The position numbers were made by a program, and so were the translations under genes. Shown here piece after piece: positions 1-8,344 of a DNA stretch of 64,000 bases. Where the stretch lies: positions 18,363 through 82,362 of the forward strand of contig JAFSJW010000077.1 of NCBI GenBank assembly GCA_017449265.1. The letters are read 5' to 3'. This DNA is from Treponema sp. GTDB lineage: Bacteria; Spirochaetota; Spirochaetia; Treponematales; Treponemataceae. Below the pieces are notes generated by a model. That model was not told where the DNA came from. It searched no databases and saw nothing but the letters and a program-made list of their open reading frames with translations. Each line of letters begins with the position of its first letter. The stretch's first letter is position 1.

Positions 1-2
1 CA

Positions 3-1253
3 GCCAGACAAACAGCCTCCAGATACAAGTACGGAACAACCGAATTTGCAGACAACTTTGTAAAAGCAATCGGTGATATAAATGATTTCGCAAAAATAGA
101 TTTTGAGCTTAACGATACGCTTATCTACTCCTACCCGCCCAAAAACTATTCTATGCCATCATCCGATTTCTCAAAGGATTTTTCAGAAATTTGTCTTTTG
201 CAAAATGGATCAAAAATAAAGCTGTCGGCATCAATTTACACTATGCGCCCAACATCCATTTACAACCATGCGAAAGTTTCTTTCATCATAATCCTTGTTG
301 GAACTCTGACCACAATATTCCTTATTATTTACACTGCAATAACAGAGTCAAAGGAACCTTTGGACGACTCCCTTTTCTATGACGATGTTTCTTCGCCAGA
401 TTCTTCCGATGTTAATGACATACCAGTCTATGCACGGCATGAGGAACACGCGGAAGAAGAGCCGCAAGATGACGACAAAAGAGATGAAAATCTCTCTGAC
501 GAAGACAATTCTGAATTTGAGGAGCAAGTTCCAGAAACGACCGTTTCTGAGAATGACGCAAACAACACTGAGACAGAGACTCAGCAGTCCAAAATGGAGC
601 TTACGAGCGAAGAACTCACCGCAATAAAAGAAATAATTTCCACGGAAAAAGAATATGCGGAAGTAGAAGAAGGTGGCGATTTCGTAAATCCAAAAGACAT
701 TCCTGCACAGGAAACCGCTTGCGAAAATCAGCAGGAAGAGCCTTGTACAACTGTTCTCGACGAAGAATCGCTTAAGGATAACATAGCGAAAGAGCTTGAA
801 AACCAGGAAGATATGTCTCTTGTCATAATCAGGCTTACGGGCATTGAAAAAAGCTCCATGCTTTATAAAAAGACAGCTTCTCTACTAGAAAAACAATTCA
901 AAGAAAACGGGATTATCCACGCATATAGCTCAGATGGCTTTGCAATAATCCTAAAAAACTTCACCTTGAATTCATCTACTGCTATAGCAGAACCGCTCCA
1001 TGCGCAAATTTCGGACCTTGTCAATGATTATAATTCTGATGTCCGCGTAACTGTCGGAATTTCATCAAAAGCAGGGCGCGAGATTGAATCAGAAAGGATT
1101 ATAAAAGAAGCCGTCCAAGCTGAGGCGCATGCAAAAGAGGATATTAACTCGCCAATCGTTGCGTTCAGGGTAAATCTAGAAAAATACAAAATGCTTATGA
1201 GCAAAAAATCCGAGCTACAGACAGAACGGTCTCAGGAAAGTGCGCAAGCCTAA
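3..1253 (+). CDS. Membrane protein with degenerate GGDEF-like domain (5' end outside window)
   Basis: The reading frame is open from base 3, so the gene begins before the window; the first internal ATG at 153 is probably not the start. One strong membrane segment (IIILVGTLTTIFLIIYTAI) lies near 285-345. A long acidic, Glu/Asp-rich linker follows to about base 800, then a C-terminal domain of about 150 residues whose layout resembles a diguanylate cyclase: SLVIIRL, then SSDGFAIIL where GGDEF is expected (about 928-950), then VTVGISS and a final A..A..K helix. The GGDEF residues are missing, so cyclase activity is unlikely; it may bind nucleotide or act as a scaffold. It converges with the next gene, the two stop codons overlapping. 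Confidence 0.7.
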   Translation, partial: ARQTASRYKYGTTEFADNFVKAIGDINDFAKIDFELNDTLIYSYPPKNYSMPSSDFSKDFSEICLLQNGSKIKLSASIYTMRPTSIYNHAKVSFIIILVGTLTTIFLIIYTAITESKEPLDDSLFYDDVSSPDSSDVNDIPVYARHEEHAEEEPQDDDKRDENLSDEDNSEFEEQVPETTVSENDANNTETETQQSKMELTSEELTAIKEIISTEKEYAEVEEGGDFVNPKDIPAQETACENQQEEPCTTVLDEESLKDNIAKELENQEDMSLVIIRLTGIEKSSMLYKKTASLLEKQFKENGIIHAYSSDGFAIILKNFTLNSSTAIAEPLHAQISDLVNDYNSDVRVTVGISSKAGREIESERIIKEAVQAEAHAKEDINSPIVAFRVNLEKYKMLMSKKSELQTERSQESAQA

Positions 1254-1891
1254 CGGCCTACTTTTTCCTCAGTTTCCATGTCATTTTCGGAATCTTCTTC
1301 TTCCTCCTCTTCTCCCAGTTTTGTGTCAGGATTTTCCACAAGCTCCGCGATTTTTGCTGCGAATTCTTTTATCTCCTTACTGTCAGGAAATTTTTTCTTA
1401 AGCTCAAGAAGACTTTTTTCAGCATCCTCTCCACGCTCGGAAAAAATAAGAAGAGAGATATAATTCTCAAGAATAGTCTGGTCGTTCGGATTAGCGGCAA
1501 TCAGCTCTTTATACTGAGCTATAGCCTCATCGGTATTTCCGCTCATAGCGGTTATATAAGAAACAGAAAGTTTCAAAGAAGTGTTGTCAGGATCGCGTTC
1601 CAAAAGCTCTTTATAGTAAACAAGAGCCTCATCCCATTCTTTTGACAGGGCATATGATTTTGCAATTTTATAAAATGATGTATAGTATAATTCTTCATTT
1701 TTCATCGCAAGTTTATAGTAGTCAATAGCTTTTGCGTATTTCTCCAAATCAAAATATCCCTCGGCAATATTAAAATATTCAATGCTTATATTTTTATTGA
1801 TAATATCAACTTCGCCGGGGATAAAAAATCCTGTCGTGCTTGAGCATGAGAAAAAAAGCAATGTTGACATGGCAAGAAAGAGCTTTTTCAT
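1250..1891 (-). CDS. TPR-repeat lipoprotein
   Basis: 213 residues. The N-terminus MKKLFLAMSTLLFFSC is a lipoprotein signal with the lipobox FFSC, so the mature protein should be lipid-anchored in the periplasm or outer membrane. At least three tetratricopeptide-like repeats follow (YFDLEKYAKAIDYYKLAMK, EWDEALVYYKELLERDPDN, TDEAIAQYKELIAANPND), then a Glu-rich acidic tail. It is the last gene of an ileS-lipoprotein-TPR series; its start overlaps the stop of the preceding lipoprotein gene by 4 nt, which suggests translational coupling. TPR lipoproteins often serve as envelope assembly scaffolds, but the partner is unknown. Confidence 0.75.
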   Translation of the reverse strand: MKKLFLAMSTLLFFSCSSTTGFFIPGEVDIINKNISIEYFNIAEGYFDLEKYAKAIDYYKLAMKNEELYYTSFYKIAKSYALSKEWDEALVYYKELLERDPDNTSLKLSVSYITAMSGNTDEAIAQYKELIAANPNDQTILENYISLLIFSERGEDAEKSLLELKKKFPDSKEIKEFAAKIAELVENPDTKLGEEEEEEDSENDMETEEKVGR

Positions 1892-2754
1892 TTTGAAATT
1901 AAATCCAAAATCTCATTCCAAGACATTGTTATATCAGTTACCGAAATTTTATTTTCTCCGGACTGATATATTTTTGCAGGAATACCGAAAAGAGCCATTT
2001 GCAAAAGCCGAATGCAAGCCTTTATTGTCCTTGGATCGGACATCTCAAGAACCAGACTGACTCCATAAGTTTCTTTTTTATCAGGAAGCGATGCGAATGT
2101 CCCTTTGATTTTATCAACTCCAAGGGACATTTTTGTTCCTGCAAGAGAATAAAAGAACAAATCAGGCTTTGAAGAAACAAAAAGAATGTCATTACTTCCG
2201 CTTGATTCCAAAAATGAAAGCATTTCTTTATGAGAACTATTCCCGCTATCACTCTCAGAATCCTTAGAAAATCTGATTTTGTCAAATCTGTCCAAAAGTT
2301 CCTGGACTTTGTACGAAAGAACTACATTTTCAGGACACGGAATTGCAATTTCGATTGCAGAAGCATTCTGAACAAAATAATCATATGAAAGATATTTTTT
2401 AGTATCCCAGCCATTTTTTTCCGTAAGGGAAGCCTTCGCATAATTCGGCGGAAAATTCCCTGAAGCTGAAATCTCAAAGCCAGAGCCAAGCATCGTGCCA
2501 ATATACAAATCCTTGATTCTTCCTGTAATTTTTTCGGAATCTGCTTTTCTCAGCTCCATAAGCTTCATAAGAGCAAGAGTGACGAATTCTTTGTGCGAAT
2601 CTACAGGAACATAAATGTACAAGGCATTGTCACTGCCCAGAAGTGACAGCGGATTTACAGGCTCTGGTTTGGGAGAAGTCGTACATGATGAAAAAACAAG
2701 CGCCGCGGCGCACAATAGCAGCGCGGCTGTCCTTGCAAACTTATGCCTTAGCAA
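1888..2754 (-). CDS. Tp0453-like outer-membrane-associated lipoprotein
   Basis: I place the start at TTG 2754, because GGAGAG lies 6 nt upstream, inside the end of ileS. This gives 288 residues beginning MLRHKFARTAALLLCAAALV with the lipobox VFSSC. A longer frame from 2793 would add 13 codons but lacks a comparable ribosome site and would lengthen the overlap with ileS. The body has no transmembrane segment and shows alternating amphipathic stretches. From memory, the T. pallidum lipoprotein Tp0453 (about 287 aa, inner leaflet of the outer membrane) also lies next to ileS, so size, signal and location agree. Orthology is inferred from synteny and length only. It overlaps both neighbours and is probably cotranscribed with ileS. 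Confidence 0.65.
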   Translation of the reverse strand: MLRHKFARTAALLLCAAALVFSSCTTSPKPEPVNPLSLLGSDNALYIYVPVDSHKEFVTLALMKLMELRKADSEKITGRIKDLYIGTMLGSGFEISASGNFPPNYAKASLTEKNGWDTKKYLSYDYFVQNASAIEIAIPCPENVVLSYKVQELLDRFDKIRFSKDSESDSGNSSHKEMLSFLESSGSNDILFVSSKPDLFFYSLAGTKMSLGVDKIKGTFASLPDKKETYGVSLVLEMSDPRTIKACIRLLQMALFGIPAKIYQSGENKISVTDITMSWNEILDLISK

Positions 2755-5700
2755 CTGAAGCTCTCCATTGTTTATCCTCAGATTCAATCGCAATCTTTGC
2801 GCTGTCAGACCATTGTACGGAAACTGCCAGCGTTTCGGAAGAAATAAGGCTTATGAACATTTCATAGCTTGATTTCAGAACATCATCCCCATACAACGAC
2901 AAGTTAATTCTGTCCGTCACTTCAAAACCGCTTTCTTTCCGCAAATTCTGAATTCCACGGATTAAGTCGCGTACATAGCCTTCTTTTTTAAGCTCATCAG
3001 TGATTTTCGTATCCAAAGCCACAGTCAGAGTTCCATCGTTTACGACTTTGAGATTTTCTTTCTCAAAACGCTCGACGATAACTTTTTCTGAATTAAGCTC
3101 AACGCTCTGACCGTCAACATCAATAGAAACAGGCTCACCCACGATGATTTTTTCTATCTGCTCTGTTGAAAGCGACTGAATGACGATAGCAGCAGCCTTC
3201 ATCTTAGAACCAAGCTCTTTTCCGAGCGTGCGGAAGTTCGCCTTTGCCTTGTACTCAACAAGCTCGTCCTCGCGCTCATGGAATACAACTGACTTAACAT
3301 TAAGCTCCTCGGCGATTGTGTCTTTCATTTCCTCAAGAACTTTGCGCTCATCTGAGTTGCGCGTAACAAGCTGCACGCTCGAAAGCGGCTGCCTGTTCTT
3401 AAGCTCGTACTTATTGCGCAGATTTCGTCCCATAGAAACGGCTTTCTGGATTGTAGCCATCCTGAATTCAAGATTCTCGTTTCTGAGAGCGGCATTATAT
3501 ACCGGGAAATCAGCAAGATGAACGGATTCTTTGTCTTCAGAAGTCTTAAGGTTCTGCCACATTTCTTCAGTGATGAACGGAACGAACGGAGCCGCACAAA
3601 GCGCAAAAGTCTTGAGAGCATAATACAAAGACTCGTATGCTTCGGCCTTGTCGTTGTCGTTCTCGCTTTTCCAGAAGCGGCGGCGGTTTCTGCGGATATA
3701 CCAGTTGTTGAGCTGGTCAATGAAATTAATCAGAGGGTCAATAGCTGAACTTAAATCATAATCATCAAGAGCCGCAGTAACATCCTGAATCATTTTCTGA
3801 GCGACAGAAACAATCCAAGCGTCAAGCGGATTAGACAACTTAGTAAAATCAATTTTTCCAGTGCAAGTATATTTGTCGATATTGGCGTATGTGACGAAGA
3901 ACGAATATCCTGACCAAAGAGGAATAAGTATGTTCTTGACAACTTCCTTTACCCCCTCATCGGAATAACGCAAATCGTCAGCGCGAACAACAGCAGAATG
4001 AGTAAGAAAGAGCCTGAGAGCATCCGCACCGAATTTATTGATTGCTTCGACAGGATCGGTGTAATTTCTGAGCGACTTAGACATCTTGCGTCCGTCAGAA
4101 GCAAGAACGAGTCCGTTTACGATGCAGTTCTGGAAAGCAGGCTTATCGAAAAGATGTGAGGCAAGAATAGTGAGCGTGTAGAACCAACCACGGGTCTGGT
4201 CAAGTCCCTCGGAAATGAAGTCCGCAGGGAAATGCTGCTCAAAATACTCCTTGTTCTCGAACGGATAATGCTGTTGCGCATACGGCATTGAGCCAGACTC
4301 AAACCAGCAATCGAACACCTCAGGAATTCGGCGCATAGTTCCCTTGCCACATTTAGGACATTTGAAAGTGATTTTATCAACGAACTGCTTGTGGAGGTCA
4401 TCAGGATAGACCCCGCTCAAGTCCTTGAGTTCCTTTCGTGAGCCTACGCACACAGAATGTTTGCAGTCAGCGTCATCGCACTTCCAGATTGGGATAGGAT
4501 TTCCCCAGTAGCGGTTACGGCTCACTGCCCAGTCGCGGCTTCCTGCGAGCCACTTTCCGAAGCGACCTTCCTTGATGTGGGCAGGCTGCCATTTTATCTG
4601 GCTGTTCGCGCGAAGAAGCGCGTCGTGATGGTCGGCAACTTTCACGAACCAAGAGCCGATTCCGCGATAGATAAGAGGCGAGCCACAACGCCAGCAATGC
4701 GGGTACGAGTGAAGAACCTGGTCTTTTTTTACAAGTTTTCCCTCGCTCTTTAGCCGTGCGATAATATCTTTGTCACAATCCTTTACGAAACGCCCCTCAT
4801 ACTCAGGAACTTCCTTTGTGAATTTACACTCAGCGTCAATCGGCTGTACATTCGGAACGCCGCTTCCACGGAAGATTTTGTTGTCATCTTCACCAAAACT
4901 TGGCGCAATATGAACGATTCCAGTTCCGTCCTCAGTCGAAACATAATCGGCATTGAACATTCTGAACGCGCCTTTCTCGCACTTTTGCCCGGAGATTTCC
5001 GCACAAGTTGCCGCATCCTTCAAGTTCTCAAAATACGGGAAAAGCGGCTCGTATTCCGCGCCAACAAACTCTTTTCCTTTGTGGCGGTACACTATCTCGT
5101 ATTCGTCAGGATTTTTGTAATATGCGCCAAGACGGGCTTCAGCAAATATGTAATAATCACCGCTCGCTTTGTCAAGGATTTTTACATAATCAATCTCTGG
5201 TCCCATACAAAGACCGAGGTTTGATGGCAAAGTCCACGGCGTAGTAGTCCATGCAAGGAAATATGTTTTTCCATTAGCCATGTTTTCATCTTTTACGCCA
5301 TCCGGAGCTTTCGTAATCTTGAAACGGACGGTAACAGTCTGGTCGTTCACATCCTTATAGCCCTGCGCAAGTTCGTGTGTTGAAAGCACCGTGGCACAGC
5401 GCGGACAATACGGAAGAATATACTGACCTTCATAAATCAGCCCTTTTTCCCAAAGGGATTTTGCAACCCACCAGATTGACTCCATGTACTCAGGGTTCAT
5501 AGTCTTGTAGTCATGGTCAAAATCAACCCAGCGTCCCATGCGCGTAATTGTTTTGCGCCATTCTGATGTATATTTCAGTACGGAAGCCTTGCACTTGTCG
5601 TTGAACTTATCTACTCCAAGAGCCTCAATCTCATGCTTTGAGTTTATGCCAAGCTCTTTTTCAATCAGATTCTCTACTGGAAGACCGTGGCAGTCCCAAC

Positions 5701-5950
5701 CAAAACGACGCTCGACTTTTTTTCCCTTCATTGTCTGATAACGCGGAATAATGTCTTTAATAGTAGAAGGTATAAAATGACCAAAATGAGGTAGCCCAGT
5801 CGCAAACGGAGGACCGTCAAAAAATACAAATTCCTCAGCTTTATCACGCTGCTGAACAGACTTTTCAAAAGTCTTGTTCTCTTCCCAGAACTTCAATACA
5901 ATTTCTTCCTGCTTAGGAAAATCAGCTTTTGAATCAATAGCCTTATACAC
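2741..5950 (-). CDS. ileS: Isoleucyl-tRNA synthetase, long eukaryal-type (type 2)
   Basis: Charges tRNA-Ile with isoleucine in the cytoplasm. The class I signatures are clear: GLPHFGHF (HIGH motif, about residues 53-60) and KMSKS (about 621-625). A CP1 editing domain lies between them and a zinc-type CPKCGKGTMRR segment is visible. The length of 1069 residues and the overall sequence fit the eukaryal-like IleRS2 group rather than the roughly 930-residue type 1 enzyme. The start is GTG 5950, preceded by GAGAGG at 7 nt; the upstream TTG at 5965 lies ahead of that site. The last codons overlap the downstream lipoprotein gene. Confidence 0.95.
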   Translation of the reverse strand: MYKAIDSKADFPKQEEIVLKFWEENKTFEKSVQQRDKAEEFVFFDGPPFATGLPHFGHFIPSTIKDIIPRYQTMKGKKVERRFGWDCHGLPVENLIEKELGINSKHEIEALGVDKFNDKCKASVLKYTSEWRKTITRMGRWVDFDHDYKTMNPEYMESIWWVAKSLWEKGLIYEGQYILPYCPRCATVLSTHELAQGYKDVNDQTVTVRFKITKAPDGVKDENMANGKTYFLAWTTTPWTLPSNLGLCMGPEIDYVKILDKASGDYYIFAEARLGAYYKNPDEYEIVYRHKGKEFVGAEYEPLFPYFENLKDAATCAEISGQKCEKGAFRMFNADYVSTEDGTGIVHIAPSFGEDDNKIFRGSGVPNVQPIDAECKFTKEVPEYEGRFVKDCDKDIIARLKSEGKLVKKDQVLHSYPHCWRCGSPLIYRGIGSWFVKVADHHDALLRANSQIKWQPAHIKEGRFGKWLAGSRDWAVSRNRYWGNPIPIWKCDDADCKHSVCVGSRKELKDLSGVYPDDLHKQFVDKITFKCPKCGKGTMRRIPEVFDCWFESGSMPYAQQHYPFENKEYFEQHFPADFISEGLDQTRGWFYTLTILASHLFDKPAFQNCIVNGLVLASDGRKMSKSLRNYTDPVEAINKFGADALRLFLTHSAVVRADDLRYSDEGVKEVVKNILIPLWSGYSFFVTYANIDKYTCTGKIDFTKLSNPLDAWIVSVAQKMIQDVTAALDDYDLSSAIDPLINFIDQLNNWYIRRNRRRFWKSENDNDKAEAYESLYYALKTFALCAAPFVPFITEEMWQNLKTSEDKESVHLADFPVYNAALRNENLEFRMATIQKAVSMGRNLRNKYELKNRQPLSSVQLVTRNSDERKVLEEMKDTIAEELNVKSVVFHEREDELVEYKAKANFRTLGKELGSKMKAAAIVIQSLSTEQIEKIIVGEPVSIDVDGQSVELNSEKVIVERFEKENLKVVNDGTLTVALDTKITDELKKEGYVRDLIRGIQNLRKESGFEVTDRINLSLYGDDVLKSSYEMFISLISSETLAVSVQWSDSAKIAIESEDKQWRASVAKA

Positions 5951-6080
5951 GATTTCGCCTCTCAAAAAAATGAATCATACTTATTATGGCAGAAAATCAA
6001 GGTTTAATCTATCATGTCCCACAAAACCGCCGAAAGCAGATTTCTTGCAACTTTTTCATGAGGATAGTAACATATGAAAT

Positions 6081-6923
6081 ATGAAAAAAATCATCTTTAC
6101 GTCTTTTGCCAGTACCGACATGAAACCTGCACTTAAAAGAATAGGAAAGCAAGCAGAACAATTTGAATTATTCGATGAAATCAAATTATATACACAAAAA
6201 AAACTTCCCAAATATGCGCAAAAACAATGTTTAGAAATCATAAAACAAACAGGCTCGCGTCGGGGCTACGCATATTGGTCATGGAAGCCCGTAATCATAG
6301 AAGAAACGCTTGAGAATATGCAGTCAGACGACATTCTTGTTTACTCTGATGCTGGAACTCACCTGAACCCGAATGGCAAGAATAAACTTCTGGATTATAT
6401 AAAGCTTGCAGAACAGAATGACATATGGGTTATCCAGCTTGAAGAGCACCTTTCAGACATAAATTGGACAAAATGCGATACAATCGATTTTTTCCGAAAC
6501 AAAATAACAGCCCCTGAAAAAATTGCGGAATTCAACCAGAAAATAAGCCACGGACAATTGGAGGGAGGAACAATAATTCTGGTCAAAAACGCATACACCG
6601 TGGGCATCATAAACAAATGGAAAGAATTGATGTCGCCCAAAAACCTTCACCTGTTTGATGACTCACCGTCCGTAAAAAAAGAACAGCCGTCTTTCAAAGA
6701 AAATAGACATGACCAATCAGTTCTTTCCCTTTTGCTCAAAACAAACCACTATATCTCCACAGACACAACGCATTTCCATTCCCACGACAAATGGCCAGGG
6801 GGGGGGTGGAAACCACTCATAAATTCTGAGCCATTTCTTAGGGTTCGAGACAAAAAACCATCACTCACAGCGTTACTACATAAAAAAGCAATCGGCTTCC
6901 TACAACTTCTTCACCTGAGATGA
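6081..6923 (+). CDS. Putative glycosyltransferase-like protein with G9 tract
   Basis: 280 residues starting MKKIIFTSFASTDMKPALKR, with no signal or membrane segment. ILVYSDAGTHLNPNG (about residues 86-100) resembles the D-x-D neighbourhood of small GT-A transferases, and GYAYWSWKP with DDILVYSDAG is typical of cytoplasmic enzymes that modify glycans; the exact family is not certain. Codons for WPGGGW include nine consecutive G bases (6798-6806), so slippage there would switch translation off for the last 40 or so residues. The gene is divergent from ileS and convergent with the RelA/SpoT gene. An AGGA at 6061 is too far from the ATG to be a good ribosome site. Confidence 0.55.
   Translation: MKKIIFTSFASTDMKPALKRIGKQAEQFELFDEIKLYTQKKLPKYAQKQCLEIIKQTGSRRGYAYWSWKPVIIEETLENMQSDDILVYSDAGTHLNPNGKNKLLDYIKLAEQNDIWVIQLEEHLSDINWTKCDTIDFFRNKITAPEKIAEFNQKISHGQLEGGTIILVKNAYTVGIINKWKELMSPKNLHLFDDSPSVKKEQPSFKENRHDQSVLSLLLKTNHYISTDTTHFHSHDKWPGGGWKPLINSEPFLRVRDKKPSLTALLHKKAIGFLQLLHLR
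6798..6806 (+). repeat. Homopolymeric G9 tract within coding sequence
   Basis: Nine G residues in a row encode Gly-Gly-Gly in frame. Poly-G runs of about 8 or more are classic slipped-strand phase-variation sites in treponemes and epsilonproteobacteria. The rest of this gene has no other comparable run, and the neighbouring genes show none. Confidence 0.85.
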
Positions 6924-6937
6924 AAACACCCACCATG

Positions 6938-6955
6938 TTTGCTCAATAGAGCAAA
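6938..6955. terminator. Small hairpin between convergent genes
   Basis: TTTGCTC/GAGCAAA with an AATA loop lies between the stops of the glycosyltransferase-like gene and the RelA/SpoT gene. The stem is perfect but short and has no clear U-run on either strand, so it is only a weak bidirectional terminator candidate. Confidence 0.3.
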
Positions 6956-6958
6956 AAA

Positions 6959-8212
6959 TCACATTTTCATTCCGAATTTTTCAACGAGCTTGTCGTTCAG
7001 ACTTTTCCATTCACTTTCCGGCAATCCTAAAGATTTTGCCGCATTCAAGTCTGCTATGGACTCATTGTAATCGCCCAAAGAAAAATACGACACTGCCCTT
7101 CTGAAATGTGCATGTGACTGGTACTCATTTATCTCAAGCGATTTGTTGAACGCCTCCACAGCTTTCTGATGGTCATTCATAATGCTGTAAACAATCCCGA
7201 TATAATAATACGAGCGGTAGCCTTTTTCGTCATATTTCACGCTCGACTCAAAATCATGGAGCGCGTCCTCATATTTGTTCTCGGAGAAATAAGCCATTCC
7301 GCGATGCTTGTGGATAACGGCAAGGACAGGAGCCGGCGGAGCTGGTTCCGCGTTTATTATCTCTGTGTAAATAATGACTGCCTTTTCCATGTCTCCGTCA
7401 TTGTGGGCATGAATAGCCGCAAGAATCATATCGTCAATCGTGCCGCGCACATACGGAGAAACGCGGTTTATTGATTTTGACATATTCGCATCATCAGCCT
7501 TTTTCTCGCGCCGCTCGATAGTAAGGTCATCAGCTTTCTCATAGAACGATGAGCGGCGAGCCTCAACTTCGCTCTGCAATTTTTTCTGATAATCACGGAT
7601 TTCCTGAAAAATAATGTCGGCAAGACTAAGGCTCGCATTTATTGACGCAAGTTTTCTTTTCAGCGGAAGGTCAAACGGAGTGAACTCTGTCTTATACACA
7701 AGCTCATGCTCAACTTCCGCCCACGCGTCCTGCAAGATTGTCCTTATCTGGATTTCGCACACAATTGACTCAGGAAGCGGAAGGACATTTTTCTTAGGCA
7801 TACAGTCAGAGGGAATAGCAATCAGGATATGAATAGACTCATAGCCGAATTCCCTGAAATTCTGGTCTGCGCCCTTGTACTCCACCTCACGCACATCAAA
7901 ATTCTCTTTGACCTGCCGCTCCACTTCTGCCAAATCCTCCAGAAAAGCACAGATTACACGGATTCCCATCATGTCCGTCAGCGGCACAAAGTTGACTTTC
8001 TCGGCCTCATCAGCCTTAAGGCGCAACACTTTCCGATAATAGCTGTTAAAAGATTTTACCCTTGATTTGTATGTAGGATTTGAGTTGAGTTTCAATGTCT
8101 TTCTGAGTTTTTCCTCGACATTCTCCAAGATTTCAGACAAAACAGGATTATATGCAAGATATGTTGATTTTATGTCATTTTTATTTGGCAATGATACTAT
8201 TGAATTATCCAT
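6959..8212 (-). CDS. RelA/SpoT-type (p)ppGpp synthetase domain fused to TPR repeats
   Basis: 417 residues. The N-terminal half carries a nucleotidyltransferase synthetase domain: YKSRVKSFNSYY, DMMGIRVICAF, GYESIHILI and VCEIQIRTILQDAWAEVEHEL are the expected signature blocks. There is no HD hydrolase and no TGS/ACT region, so this is a short synthetase-type protein and not the long bifunctional Rel. From about residue 245 at least three TPR motifs follow (KYEDALHDFESSVKYDEKGY, HQKAVEAFNKSLEINEYQS, DYNESIADLNAAKSLG), suggesting control by protein contact. The start codon lies 8 nt after a consensus -10 box, so the message may be leaderless. Family assignment is firm; the direction of regulation is unknown. 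Confidence 0.85.
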   Translation of the reverse strand: MDNSIVSLPNKNDIKSTYLAYNPVLSEILENVEEKLRKTLKLNSNPTYKSRVKSFNSYYRKVLRLKADEAEKVNFVPLTDMMGIRVICAFLEDLAEVERQVKENFDVREVEYKGADQNFREFGYESIHILIAIPSDCMPKKNVLPLPESIVCEIQIRTILQDAWAEVEHELVYKTEFTPFDLPLKRKLASINASLSLADIIFQEIRDYQKKLQSEVEARRSSFYEKADDLTIERREKKADDANMSKSINRVSPYVRGTIDDMILAAIHAHNDGDMEKAVIIYTEIINAEPAPPAPVLAVIHKHRGMAYFSENKYEDALHDFESSVKYDEKGYRSYYYIGIVYSIMNDHQKAVEAFNKSLEINEYQSHAHFRRAVSYFSLGDYNESIADLNAAKSLGLPESEWKSLNDKLVEKFGMKM

Positions 8213-8220
8213 ATCTTAAA

Positions 8221-8249
8221 ATTATAACATTGAAAATATTAAAAAGCAA
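8221..8249 (-). promoter_or_regulatory. Promoter of RelA/SpoT-TPR gene (leaderless candidate)
   Basis: On the minus strand, TTGCTT (8249-8244), a 17-nt spacer and a perfect TATAAT (8226-8221). The initiation site would fall within a few bases of the ATG at 8212, leaving no room for a Shine-Dalgarno site. Confidence 0.55.
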
Positions 8250-8298
8250 ATCAGATTTTTAGAACAGAACAAACAAATGCAACCAAAAAGACAAAAAA

Positions 8299-8321
8299 AG
8301 ACCGCCCACAAAGGACGGTCT
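8299..8321 (-). terminator. Rho-independent terminator of flaA
   Basis: Minus-strand RNA forms a 9-bp stem AGACCGUCC/GGGCGGUCU with a 5-nt loop and one G-U wobble, followed by a run of U residues. The wobble pairs only on the minus strand, which supports that direction. Confidence 0.85.
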
Positions 8322-8344
8322 ATACATAAGGCTATCTTATAGGT

